The position numbers and the translations under genes were made by a program. Shown in pieces: positions 31,223-42,399 of a DNA stretch of 64,000 nucleotides. The notes beneath the pieces are model-generated. The model saw only the letters and a program-made list of their open reading frames with translations. It was not told the DNA's origin and made no database searches. The stretch comes from Exophiala sp. HKRS030 (lineage: Eukaryota > Ascomycota > Eurotiomycetes > Chaetothyriales > Herpotrichiellaceae). The stretch lies in assembly GCA_023897205.1 (NCBI GenBank), contig JAHWDD010000003.1:747665-811664 (forward strand). Direction: 5' to 3'. The number at the start of each line of letters is the position of its first letter. Within the stretch, counting starts at the first letter, position 1.

Positions 31223-31266
<44 letters not shown>

Positions 31267-31859
31267 CCGACATTGATGAAAACCTTGTCCAGAACATGAC
31301 GGACGAACCCAAGGCCAATCTCGGCCTCTCCAACCTCCACGTCACCGTCATCGACTACACGCTCTCCCGCGCCCGGATCCAAAGCGAGACTGGAGAGCAA
31401 GTCATCATCGCCGACCCGATTGTGTATTGGGAAGACAACGACATCGTCGGCAACGACGCGTCCGACCAGCGCCAATTCAACACCTACCGCAAGGTGAGGG
31501 ACTGGGCCAAGGCGGTCGAGGCCACGACGGAAGCCCTGGCGGAGATGCAGGAGGGCGAGGAAAAAAAGGCGGTCATCGACAAATACCAGCGGTTCCTTCC
31601 GAAAACCAATGTCATGTGGCTTTGGTACTTTGCGAGGGAGCTGTTGGCGAGGAGGGGGAGGGCGGTGGCCGGCAGCAGCGGCGCCGCCAGGAGACTGCAG
31701 ACGGCCCTCTGGCGGAAGCTGGAGGCTGTGGCGCTATACCTCGACGCCGTCCCCACGCTGATGCCAGAGGACGTTGCTGAGCTCCTGGCGAGCGCCGTGC
31801 AGTTTGGCTGGTTGAGGCAGGAGGACGTGGCGGCGTACAAGGCCGAGCTGGAGGAGTAG
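30172..31859 (+). CDS. Haspin-type serine/threonine protein kinase
   Basis: Exons 30172-30474 and 30555-31859 are joined by an 80-bp intron with an ACTAAC branch site; 535 residues. The N-terminal ~100 residues are basic and disordered. The kinase domain has a glycine-rich loop (KLGEGAYADVFEL), catalytic loop HRDLHTGNICCK with D303, and the haspin-specific metal site VIDYTLSR (D368) replacing DFG. Haspin phosphorylates histone H3 at Thr3 at mitosis and so recruits the chromosomal passenger complex to centromeres. The gap between the catalytic and DYT aspartates is 65 residues, about 27 longer than in human haspin, because an insertion with a run of 15 threonines interrupts the domain. The haspin C-terminal helices follow. 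Confidence 0.93.
31222..31266. repeat. (CAA)15 trinucleotide repeat inside the haspin kinase domain
   Basis: Forty-five bases of perfect CAA repeat, read in frame as ACA threonine codons, lie between the catalytic loop and the DYT motif. The homogeneous codon suggests recent slippage growth rather than an old conserved segment. Confidence 0.95.
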
Positions 31860-32471
31860 AAAGGGGGGGGGGGGAGGGGGAGGGGAGGGGAGCAGGAGGG
31901 GAGGGGAGCAGGAGGGGAGGGGAGCAGGAGGGAATTGTGTGGTGTGTGGCGGTGGTGTGTGTGTTTGAGCATAGCGTTGCATGTCATAGCATAGCATAGC
32001 CAAGGCGTTTTTAGAACGAGCGGGAGAACAGAGCCCAAAACATGAATGATAACGATGTCTTGTGCCTTGTGTGTGGTTTTGATCCCTTTGTCCTTTGTTG
32101 CGGACTGTGCTGGACACAGGTTGCACATCATTGACAACACCGTTGAATCTAGGACTGTGTCCATGTCTGGCACCACATCTGTTTGGACTGCCCTTCACAG
32201 TGACGGTATCCCGAGCAAGGCACCAACGGATGATCATTATACAAGCTACCATGTCTATCAAAACACCCACCCATAGCTAAAGACAAATTTGACCAACCGC
32301 CAACCTCCTCCCAGATGACCGTAAAAGAACAGCAAAGCATCCAACCTCAGAAACGATCTAACGAGCCTGGTCGTGTTGGAATATTTCCCACAGGACCATA
32401 TCGTGCAGATCTGAATGATCGCCGTCGAAGAGCGATTCATGCCGAGGCCCCATGCCTGCCCTCCACCTGCC
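31860..32471. other. Intergenic region between convergent haspin and orphan genes
   Basis: It begins with a G-only run and the 16-bp G-rich tandem repeat listed separately, then a TG-rich stretch (31935-31970). Frames crossing it on the minus strand are low-complexity (poly-Pro and poly-Ser from the G-rich tract) and are not counted as genes. Confidence 0.6.
31881..31928 (+). repeat. G-rich tandem repeat, three copies of 16 bp
   Basis: The unit AGGGGAGGGGAGCAGG occurs three times in perfect tandem just after the haspin stop codon. It is preceded by a run of 13 G and a further GGGG-containing stretch, so the + strand, and the haspin transcript if it extends this far, carries many consecutive G4 runs. 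Confidence 0.9.
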
Positions 32472-32894
32472 TTATTGCTCCAGAGGAATGTTTAGGCGAG
32501 TTTGCGGTTGAGGCTCTGGATGAGCAGGAGGATTTGGATTTGGGTTTGGGCCGTTCGACTCCGTGTCGTAGGTCTGGACCATCTCACCGTCTTCCGTGTT
32601 GAATCGAGCATTGTTCGTCACCTGTGCACGTCGCTCTCTGGCGGCCTGGTCGTGTCGTTGCTTCGACATGAGCCTTTGGTGCTCCTGGCGCTTATGGATC
32701 AGCGGCATCTTGTTTTGGATCTTTTTCAAGAGCTTCTGCATGAGGGCTTCTGGCCACTCCTCCACTCCGTGGAACAGCGGCAGGAGGTCGTCAATCAGCG
32801 TTGGCCAATCATGTAAACCCAATACCTTTCTTCTCAGTATGAGGTCATTGGGAGGATATTTCCGGATATGCCATTCTAAAAAGCCTTTCGACAT
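32472..32894 (-). CDS. Hypothetical protein, possibly the 3' exon of a longer gene
   Basis: A 140-codon frame from ATG 32894 to a stop at 32472. Codon third positions are mostly G or C, as in the clear genes here. The product starts MSKGFLEWHIRKYPPNDLIL, contains WPTLIDDLLPLFHGVEEWPEAL, then a highly charged helix (about 65-100) and a low-complexity tail with repeated Asn-Pro. I recognise no family. Upstream on the same strand a GCTAAC branch-like site and a CTAG acceptor sit near 32930, but the neighbouring ATG frame (MEGRLNAKTDVYSRL) does not join in frame by the obvious donor. So the start is uncertain and the gene may be partly decayed. Confidence 0.45.
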   Translation of the reverse strand: MSKGFLEWHIRKYPPNDLILRRKVLGLHDWPTLIDDLLPLFHGVEEWPEALMQKLLKKIQNKMPLIHKRQEHQRLMSKQRHDQAARERRAQVTNNARFNTEDGEMVQTYDTESNGPNPNPNPPAHPEPQPQTRLNIPLEQ

Positions 32895-34161
32895 CGGTTG
32901 GCCAGTGCTTTCTCGTCTAGATTTAGCCTTGTTAGCTCACGGCGCATTCCAGTTGGGAACATATCCAAAACGCTCCTCCCTACAACAGACTGATCACATA
33001 CCAGGAGAAGTGTTTGTCCAACCTCGAATAGACATCCGTTTTGGCGTTAAGTCTCCCCTCCATATTGACCGCCCGCCTCTCTCTTCCTCGTCAACACCAG
33101 GTGGTTGTAATTTCACGTGATGACGCGCCAAAGGCCGATGATTCAACCGTGCCGCGGGAGTGTCTATTTTAGAGCGTCAATACTCCTTTATTGTCCCCTC
33201 GACTTTGGTGCAAGTGAATTGGTGGAGCAGAGAGGCCCAGACCCAGTTCAATTATCGTCCTGGATCCTCTCGTCCTTGCTCCTGGTGAGCTTAACAACAT
33301 GAAACGTTCTCCTTACAAAAGATGAGTTCTCAGGCAGCAATGTCCAAGGGCCCCCTTTTACACTCACCTCGGAAGGGTTGACTGTATGAATTCAGCAGCA
33401 TTGGCGAGGTCGACCAGTCTGCCCGAATCCATCCAGCAGCATTGACGAAGAGAAAAGGCCTGACTGAATTGATTCAGCAATGGATCCAGTGACTGGATGC
33501 TGGATGAAAAGTGGACATCGCCTGATGCGGGAACGCCTCGCCCTTATCACATTCCAGGGTCCTTTATTGATTACCTTGGGCGCTGGACCGTAGTAACCCG
33601 TCTGGAACAAGGCCTATTTTACAATACGAAGTATCCAGGTAGAAAGTCGTGCATGATCATAGGATATCGGCTAAGGAAAACTGCTTATTGAGTTGGTTTC
33701 GTTCGCGTCTCTGCGGCATCGAGGAATGGTCCTCGCTTCCGTAAATGTGCATCTTTCTAAGAACCATATGTTGCAGATTTCGTCATCGCACAAGTCCCGC
33801 GTGTATGGTTCGTGGTGTCTCTGGCACCAAGGGATCTCATCGATCAAAATGTAGATATACATTCAGGTGTTCTCAAGTGCAATTGAAACTATGTCCGTGA
33901 GATTACGCCCTCAGGGGTCGTAGATACTCCACCGTTGTCTTCTACGGCGCACCGCACTGCCCATATCAGACCTCGTGACCCTCGCCGCACCCTATCGCCG
34001 GATGCCAACAACGTGATGCACCTGACGGTGGCAACGGAGCACACCTTGTGATTATCCGGCGCGAAGACAGATAGGTGGACGACTTGGGCACCGAAATGAC
34101 ATCCTAAACACACGGACCACATATATATCAACGACGGCCGTTGTCCGTCCGTCTTCCATGC
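32895..34161. other. Intergenic region upstream of the nucleoside transporter
   Basis: No convincing gene. Around 33385-33520 there are short imperfect repeats of a CAGCAGCATTG-like word. Short frames on both strands are unremarkable. It includes the promoter of the ENT gene. Confidence 0.5.
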
Positions 34162-35669
34162 ATGCCCAGGCCCATTGACGCCGAACCCCAAACATTCGAA
34201 CTACAGGAGTTGTCCAGCATGGGCTGGATAAAGAGTCTCTTCGGGTCAAGACAGGACTATGAGCCTCTCCAGGACGGTGCGGAAAGAGACGACGGCAGCA
34301 ATAGTTCACACGATGAAGATATTCCGGGCGAGGAGATGGAGGCCGCCGCGTTCTCGTGGCTCGAGTACGGCATCTTTCTGCTCCTCGGGATAGCGATGCT
34401 CTGGGCATGGTATGATGGTCCCCCTGGACAGACCCGAATACCTGGACTAACAGCATGCCTTGTAGGAACATGTTCCTCGCAGCCGCCTCGTACTTCGAAA
34501 ACCGCTTCCGCACGAGTCAATGGATCCTCAACCACTTCCAGGCCGCAGAGATCTCGGTATCGACCATCACGAACTTGGTGTCGATGATAGTATTGACGGA
34601 ACTACAAAAGGGGGCATCATATCCCAAGAGAATCTCGACCTCGCTGCTCATAAACACCGCTGTCTTTGGGATGCTCTCGCTTTCCACGCTGGTACATGCG
34701 CCTGCGGGTGTATACTTTGGATTCCTGCTCATAGCGATCTTCTTTGCTAGTTTCTCTACGGGCCTTATACAGAACGGACTGTTCTCGTTCGCGTCGGGGT
34801 TCGGGAGAAGCGAATATACCCAGGCCATCATGACCGGACAGGGTGTTGCGGGAGTGCTGCCACCGCTGGCACAGATTGTTTCGGTCCTGGCGGTTCCTCC
34901 TAAGCAATCAGACGATGCAGACAGCGCGGATGTCTCGCCCACTTCGGCGCTGATATACTTTTTGACCGCGACGTTGATTTCCATGGTGTCGCTACTGGCG
35001 TTCTTTTACCTCTTGAGGCGTCATCCACACCACAAAAACATGCCTTCCGCGGCAAAAACTACCGTCGACGGAGCTTCCGAGAAAGACCTGCTCGCGGACA
35101 ATGGCAGAATTACAACGAGTAGCCAGACTGAGAGCGGTCATGGCGAACGTCCATCTGTTCCTCTCAGGATCCTCTTCCGCAAACTACCATTTTTATCGGC
35201 CGCAGTCTTCGTCTGCTTTGCTGTTACCATGGTTTTTCCGGTCTTCACAGCCTCGATCCGTTCTGTCAGTGGAGTCGATGCTGCCATTTTTGTACCTGTG
35301 GCTTTTTTGGTCTGGAACCTTGGAGACTTACTTGGGCGTCTGTCAACATTATGGAAACGAATTTCACTAATGCACTACCCGTTTGCGCTCTTCTGTCTGG
35401 CCATGGCAAGACTTCTCTTTATTCCACTTTACTTTTTGTGCAACATCAAGGGGAAGGGAGCTGTTCTGAGCAGTGATTTCTTCTATTTGGTCATGGTTCA
35501 ATTCTTCTTTGGCCTTACCAATGGGTATCTTGGCAGTGAGTGCATGATGGGAGCTGGAGATTGGGTTGCGCCCGAGGAACGCGAGGCCGCTGGAGGCTTT
35601 ATGGGACTCATGCTCGTTGGTGGACTTACGGTAGGCAGTCTGCTCAGCTTCTTGCTTGGCGACGTGTAG
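34162..35669 (+). CDS. Equilibrative nucleoside transporter (ENT/SLC29, FUN26-like)
   Basis: Exons 34162-34409 and 34466-35669 are joined by a 56-bp intron with an ACTAAC branch site; 483 residues. The start at 34162 is the first in-frame ATG. The methionine at 34219 (MGWIKSLFG) is also plausible and closer to how related transporters begin. An acidic N-terminal tail precedes about eleven hydrophobic spans. The first crosses the intron (FLLLGIAMLWAWNMFLAAASYF), and the ENT signature FFFGLTNGYLGS lies near the C-terminus. A long hydrophilic loop sits in the middle. ENT proteins move nucleosides and nucleobases without ion coupling; yeast Fun26 acts at the vacuole. Location here is inferred by homology only. 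Confidence 0.9.
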
Positions 35670-38254
35670 AAGTGTTGAGACATGTCTCGGGCTCTACCGA
35701 CACGTGATGTTGGTGGCGTTGACAGAGGCTGCTGAATCGCAGGATTGAACACAGCCTCGCTGTCAGGATCGTACTGTATAGTTGGCCTAGTGTTGGCGTC
35801 CTCGTACAAATAGAATGTGTTTACGATGTCTTAAAACTTGGACCGCTCAAAGCCCCGTACAAACTTGCTCGGGCCAGCCCTGCGAAAGCATTGACTATAT
35901 GGCGCGGTCGCTTGTGCTTTGACGGATCGGCTGAATGACGTCCTGGTGCAATATCGTCAGCCTGGTGGGGGACGTGGGAAGCCTGAGGATGAACCCCTGA
36001 AATCCTTCCCTTCTCGCCAAGTCCATCTACATGCATGATGCACTACAGAACGCACTTCGTGCGGATAGTTTGTGAGTTGATGAGCTTGGAATAATGGGGG
36101 TGGTCGTACGGAGGACGGAGTAATTCTACCTAGGTGGCCAATTACCTCTCGAAACAGCATTTTCGTAGGACAAGGACGAATGGCACATGCTGTATAACCA
36201 CCTTCCGTGTCTAGCCCAGACAAAACAAAGGAATCAAGTAACGAAGATCAAGTGTCAAATAGGCAGCCTCGTGGCTCGTCGAGGGAAACGGCACAATAGT
36301 CGATTGACTGAAGTGGTGACAGCTTGCGACAACCCTTCCGGAGAGCCAGATGGTTTTGCATGTGCATGATGGGAAGACGTGTCCATGCTACGGAGCCTCC
36401 AGTGGTTGGTCGACCGAACGTATCGAATCCTTTTGAAGTGTCAGGAAGTCCGATGAGTTTGTTGTTCTGACTTGCCATATTATAGCAATGATCATCGTGG
36501 TTGTCACTGTCACGGAGGTGTGATGCGTTGACTCGTACATATTCGTTGTCGGAGTTGATGAGGATGCATGAATCATCAATCCGGGTCGTTCCTTTGCATG
36601 GAAGCCCACGGACTACCGTACCTCCAGTTCAAACGTTGATGGTATTATTGGTTACTCCATCAATCAAGCCTCTGTTGTGAGCACTGAAAGCTGTCAAAAG
36701 CCCAACGCGGGAGCAATCAAAACAAATCACGTGTCACCGATGGCTAGCGTCGGAGCGTCGGCGAGTCGAAACTCCGTAGCGCGTCAACTTTAGTCAAATG
36801 GCGTTGGACTATATTCAGGTACACCAATAATAGCGCGAGGCTTTCTACAACGGTTATCCTTGCACAGTCCCAGGTACAGCAGGTCTCCTCTCTCTGTACG
36901 GCTTCCAATAGCCTCGCATCGCATCCCTTCCAGCCCTTGCACCTTGTCGGGACTGCAGAGAAGCACCAGCTTGGTGTTTTGCAAAGGAGGCGCAGGCTGA
37001 AACGCTGTTGATCCTGTGAAATTGCACTCAGCAAATCTTCAGAATTGGTGGTGCTTCGTCTCCGTACAGTACGGGTGAAGTCGTACTCGTACTGTACTCC
37101 GTACGGGGGGCCCTTCAGACCACACACACACACACACACAGAAACATTTAGGCAGCATCAGAGCAAAATCTTACCAAGAAAAGACTCCTTACAAGATGCG
37201 TGCCAGCCAAGAAGATCAGCGGCAATCGGAAGTTCATTTACTTGGCTGACTTCCTTGTGCCAGCAAGTCATACTCCGTACTCCCTATCCCAGGAAAAGTT
37301 CCAAGGAGGAGGAAGCGCCGCCCAGGCGTCGATCGGAGCCTGTTCCTTGTCAAAAAGACCAGCACCACTCATCCACAGAGAGAAATGGGACGGGCAAACA
37401 GACTGGAACCATGGACCTACTGTACCTGATGGACTCGTATCCCCCCATCCTTTCGGGTCGTTTATGCACCCCCTGCATCCAATCACCTAGCCTTGTCACA
37501 CTCAGCTCTGGCTTTTTTACACTTTTGCGCTTGCAAATGCATGTTGCTATTCTTTCTCGAGCCTGACAAACAGGCAAATTCAGCAGCAGATCCATTTCCG
37601 TCCCGTCTCCACCAACCAATCTCTATCCCAAACTCAGCGTTTCAGGACTCCAGGAACAAAATCCCCCCGGCCAATGCGGCTAGTCACTTGCATCTGGGGC
37701 CCAGCGCCATTTGATGTTATTCTCCGTCGCGCACTGCTGGCGTTGTGACCATTCGACCAGGCCTGAACCTGATCAGAGCACCCCCGACTGGGAGGGTCCC
37801 CGAAAGTCAGCTACACCGCGTGTCATTTTCATGAGAGCCGCTCACTGACTCCGTACTTCTTCCACCAGTTCTTCTACACCCTCCTTCCTTGAACCTGTAC
37901 TCGACAAGTGCTTACGACACTCTTTCCCATATTCTCTCCTTGTTCCTGTCCTGTCTGACCCATTGTACTTCGATTTCCTTCCCGGTACACTCTATAGTTC
38001 TTCGCCTCATCAATACTACTAGTACTCCTCCTCTCGCTCGTCATCCTCGAATATCACACCTCTACCACATTCACTTCTCTCCCAAACGATCATTCACTCG
38101 TCTCCATACCCACACTCTCTTCTCTTTCGCTGGACGAAGACACCCGTTCAACCTACATCCGTACAAAGTAACACAACAGAAGCGAAACCAAACAAGCTAC
38201 CTCCCAGTCTTTAGCACGCAGCACCCCACGGTTCTCCTGTTCGCACTCGACAAA
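35670..38254. other. 2.6 kb intergenic region with TACTCCGTA motifs and a CA repeat
   Basis: No recognisable gene. It has exact motif copies at 37095 and 37271 with near matches around 36770, 37065 and 37848, a (CA)10 repeat, and a pyrimidine-rich stretch from about 37860 to 38150 that is probably the 5' leader of the following gene. Frames such as 37045-37566 and 36744-37139 read through simple repeats and are rejected. Confidence 0.55.
37121..37140. repeat. (CA)10 dinucleotide repeat
   Basis: Twenty bases of perfect CA repeat in the intergenic region, directly after a TACTCCGTAC motif and a short G run. Confidence 0.9.
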
Positions 38255-38803
38255 ATGTCTCAACGTCAGACACCCTCAGTCTTTGTCGCACTTCTCCTCA
38301 CCGCCCTCCCCTCAACGGCACTAGCAATGCCAGTATCTCATCTGTACAAGCGTAGCATGAGCACCGGGGCCAAAGCCGGTCTCGGTGTCGGCATCGCAGT
38401 TGCAGCAGTCCTCGTTGTCCTCATGATCACCTTCTTCGCCATCCACCTCCGCCGTTCTCGTCACTTGGCCAGAATCAATCAAGAGCGGGCTGTTCTCGCT
38501 GGGGAAAAGAATACGGACGGATCAGACAAACCGGACAAGTTCGCCCCCGAGCCGCCAAAGGCAGGCGGCATTCCCAAACGAAACAAGTCGGTCAAGGACC
38601 GCCTCATGGGCCCCATGTACCGAGGCAGCACGATCGATCTTATGCCTGTCCCTAGAGCGCACATGAACGGTGAGAACCGACAGAGCACCTTGACCTTGGG
38701 GGATTCAGACTCATTCATCAACAAGCCTTGGGCCAAGGGTGACAGCTCGCCCAGACCGAGTTTCAGCAGCAAGCGGGCGACAAGAATGATGATGATGATG
38801 TGA
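38255..38803 (+). CDS. Small single-pass membrane protein of unknown function
   Basis: One exon of 182 residues from ATG 38255 (MSQRQTPSVFVALLL). A signal peptide (VALLLTALPSTALA) is followed by a very short outer segment, a glycine/alanine-rich transmembrane span (AGLGVGIAVAAVLVVLMITFF) with basic stop-transfer residues HLRRSRH, and a hydrophilic cytoplasmic tail of about 115 residues. This layout recalls small fungal cell-surface sensor-like proteins, but no family motif is present. The frame stays open about 120 codons upstream without an ATG and with pyrimidine-rich content, so that part is leader. The coding end is five consecutive ATG codons before TGA. Confidence 0.7.
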   Translation: MSQRQTPSVFVALLLTALPSTALAMPVSHLYKRSMSTGAKAGLGVGIAVAAVLVVLMITFFAIHLRRSRHLARINQERAVLAGEKNTDGSDKPDKFAPEPPKAGGIPKRNKSVKDRLMGPMYRGSTIDLMPVPRAHMNGENRQSTLTLGDSDSFINKPWAKGDSSPRPSFSSKRATRMMMMM

Positions 38804-40367
38804 GCAGACTGAGTTTCTGTGTCCACGTCGTTGGCAAATCATTGTGTGTTTTAGTCGAGTATATTCTTGCAAAATTATACTATACCCTATGTGAATCCCT
38901 CGGGTGTTACTCTTCTCATTCTAGCTCGTTGCAAGGATTGAGAGGACACAGTTGAGGAGGAAGCTTTACTTTGATTGTGTTAGGCGCAGGCAGGTGCTTG
39001 GGCGTTTTTTTTTAATTTGTGTGTTGGAAAAGAAAAATAGGGGGAAGCCTGGACAGCAATGGTTCACGCCGTCCCCCGACAGATATTCATCAGGTTGGTA
39101 GGACATGCTACTTGGTCGTTCGCCCGTTGTGAAGGGCAAAAGAACCACTGGAACTGGCCATGGCTGCAACAATGGTTCATTCCTGGGATCCAAATATGTT
39201 GGAACATTGTATTCGGTATGGACATGGGAAGGTCTCGCGGCAAAGGCGCGTGTGTTGCAAAGATGCGATCTATCTAGAGAGGTATGGGAGGTGACTATAT
39301 CTGGTACCCCAAGGTAACGATCAACAAGCAATTGGAACTTGACGGCTGAAAGGGATTTTGTTTTGTTATGTTATCATTACACCTCACTGGGGAAGGTCAA
39401 CAGGTCATTGTACTATGCGTCTTGTGTTTTCACAATCTACCAAAATGAAACAACATTGAACTCTTGATGGTTACTGGATAACATTTTTTGTCCTCTTTTT
39501 CCTTCGACAATACAGTGCCCAGAATATGCTCCGGATCAAGGTATGTACATCTTTGCAAGGCCAAGTGGAAAGATGAGAGCTGCAGTACCTCGGGACCGAG
39601 TATGTTACACCACCTCGCCTTTCACCAGGGCTCCCCGTACGTAAAGTATTCAGGCCGTATCATGTGAAATCTGGGGTATCGTTCGGTGGAAGAACTCTGT
39701 ACGGATCTACCTGGTTTGTGTTGTTCGTCTGTATGCATGTTTAATGTTGCACGAAAGGGGGAGGAAGAAGCATTGAAGGATTTTTAGTCTGCAGTGTCAC
39801 CTTCTACAGTAAGAGGTTGATAATGTACTCCGTACTACCATACCCATTTAGTAGCATTCAAGACATACACATATAGAGTGTTTATCAACATTCGTCTTTT
39901 TCAACTACTACTCAGTATATCCTGTAGGTACGGAATACTACCCGAGAGGAGCCCTTTTTCCGTACTTTTATCTTCCTACTCCATTTTCGTACTCCATACT
40001 CTGAATTATGGCGGTGTAGAATCCACAATCATTTTTACGGAGTACTCCATGTTGATAAATCGTTAATATTCCAATTCTCGTTCATATTATTTCTCGAGTC
40101 TGTACAATAGAAAAAAAAGGCCTTTGAAGAGACTTTACCTAGAATTGTACGGTGCGACTCTAGAATATTTCGGAGGATCTTTCACGACATCCAATGCCAC
40201 AATCGACTGTGGTTTCCTAGACTTTTTGATTTTGTTTGGGTGGTTGAGTTTATTCTTGCTACCACGACGACATCTTCTTCTTTTTGTCTTTGTCTCTTCT
40301 CTCTTTTTCAAACAAATCAAAAGACATTCGTATCAATAAAGAAATCAAACGACCACAAACAGAAAAA
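38804..40367. other. Intergenic region, AT-richer, with TACTCCGTA motifs
   Basis: Holds the 3' end of the small membrane protein gene and the promoter and leader of the oxidoreductase gene. Exact motif copies at 39826 and 40036, plus related CGTACT words between 39930 and 40050. No coding frame is convincing. Confidence 0.55.
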
Positions 40368-41826
40368 ATGTCAGGTCAACAACAAAAGCTCAAAATCGCC
40401 ATCGCTGGCTTGGGTCGCATGGGAGCCCGTCATGCACAACACTTTTACGCCCTGACTCCTCGAGCAGACCTCGTGGCCGTCTCTTCACCCGAAGCACACG
40501 AACTCTCGGCCGCGGAGAAAAACTTGCCAGGAGTCCGGACGTACCTCGACTACGATGACATGTTGGAAGCAGAATGTGCCCGGGGTCTACAGGCCGTGGT
40601 CATCGCCAGCGCCACTGCCGTACATTCTGAACAGGCCATCAAAGCCATCCAAAGAGGGTTACACGTGTTGTGTGAGAAACCTTTGAGTACTGGTGTCGAG
40701 AAGGTATGTACCATAACCACCACAGCCACCACTACCGCCACCGAGCTCACCTTCCCCTCTCCCTCAATCTCATTGTCTGGGACGGGAAATCGATGGCTGG
40801 TGTTGTTCAACCCCAGCCCCGTGGCAATGATCGTAACTCCGTAACTGACCATCATCGTCACGATGTCTAGTCCCAAGCCGTGGTCGATGCGTACACTTCA
40901 TCCCTCCGACGATACCCATCCCAAAAGGTCGTTTGTGGCTTCTCTCGCCGATTCGACGCCTCTTACCGAGACGCCCACGACAAGATGAGTTCGGGACTGA
41001 TCGGCGTCCCTTCTGTGTTTCGAAGCCAGACGTGCGACAAGCTCGACCCCACGGGGTTCTTTGTCGAATACGCCCAGTTTTCGGGGGGCATCTTTGTCGA
41101 CTGTTCCATCCACGACATCGACCTGGCCCTGTGGTTCTTCGGTGAAGACAGCCGAGTCAAGAGCGTCACCGCCGTGGGTATCACGGCCGTGGAACCCGGG
41201 TTGAGAAAGTACGACGACCGAGACAACGCTTTGGGTCTGGTCGAGTTCTACGGAGGCAAGATTGCCCAGTTGTTTTGTTCTAGAATGATGGCAGCTGGAC
41301 AAGAGGATTGTGAGTGACTTTTCTTTCTGTCTTTTGCCAACCCTTCCAAATCTCTCCCCCCCCCCCCTCACCCTACCTTTTCGGGGTCCATGACTTTGAT
41401 CCAACGGCGAGACGAGCGCAATATTCTCTGGCTTTGGTCTGGCTGTCTTACGCACATTGACTGACTTTCTTCGTGTCTGCTTGATCCATAGCGACCGAAA
41501 TCACGGGAACAAAAGGAAAATTGGCGATCAACACGCAACCCCAGACCAACTTGGTCAACATTTACGAAGCCACCGGTATCCGGAGAGAAATCCCACCCCA
41601 CTACTACGGTCGGTTCAGGGACGCCTTCATCACCGAGGCCAACGAGTTCACGGCCTGTTGTCTCGACGACACACCTCCGCCGATGAAACTCCAGGGGGCC
41701 GTGAACGCCGTGAGGATCGGTTGCGCCTTGCAAGAGGCCTTGATCAGTGGGAAAAAGATCGAGTTCGATGAAGATGGGTCGAGGGTGGACTCTAGCGGTG
41801 GTGGTGAGCTCAGAGCTAGATTGTAG
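40368..41826 (+). CDS. Gfo/Idh/MocA-family NAD(P)-dependent oxidoreductase
   Basis: Exons 40368-40703, 40871-41309 and 41492-41826 give 369 residues. The introns (167 and 182 bp) are longer than most here. The N-terminal Rossmann fold has the dinucleotide motif GLGRMGARHAQHF, and VLCEKPLS supplies the conserved lysine-proline of the family. The C-terminal domain has HDIDLALWFFGE with catalytic-site Asp/His residues, then a beta-sheet ending in GKKIEFDEDG. Members include myo-inositol 2-dehydrogenases and sugar oxidoreductases. The general inositol-dehydrogenase-like layout fits, but the substrate cannot be read from sequence. It has no signal peptide, so it is probably cytosolic. Confidence 0.9.
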
Positions 41827-42399
41827 GAATTTCCTTTTCCCCCAGAGAGAATCATGAAGGTGGTGGTACGGGTGGTTTCTACACAGCTGTCGTCGGGTTC
41901 AGTCACGATACGTTTGTTTGATGGGCGTTGATAGATTGTTGATTGGTCTGCGTCGGTTTTACACGCAGAAAATGGGCTTTCTTCAAAAAAAAATGCAAAT
42001 ACATATATTAGATAGTAATCAAGACATGGATTAAAAATGGAACGATTCCGTACGTAAGTACATAGTATACAGGTACCTAGAGGTGAGGCGGCTTCCCAAG
42101 TGATCACAACGTACTCTGTACATCTTCTTTCAGGTGGGTTGGGCTTTCGAGAGAAGATGATTTAAGCCAAGTCCAGTGTCAACGTACTCTACTAAAGAAC
42201 AATCGTCTGGAAATGTTTGCAGTTCATTAAATTCAGATCAGTTTCGCAAGCTGTACTCTGAAGGCGATAGCGACATCGGGTCAGTTTGATTTTCTTGCAT
42301 CGCTTCATTTCCTGCAGCCTTCGTGTTCTGGCAGACACAAACACACACACTTTGAAAGTAGGTAGGTAATGGTCAAAATTATCCGGGTTAACTCATCTC
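41827..42399. other. Convergent intergenic region
   Basis: A 573-bp segment between the 3' ends of the oxidoreductase gene and CDC37. AT-rich in its middle part; nothing recognised. Confidence 0.6.

Noticed and set aside
37889..38254. N-terminal extension of the small membrane protein
   Set aside because: The extension has no ATG and its translation is a pyrimidine-rich low-complexity string. The signal peptide starts at the ATG 38255.
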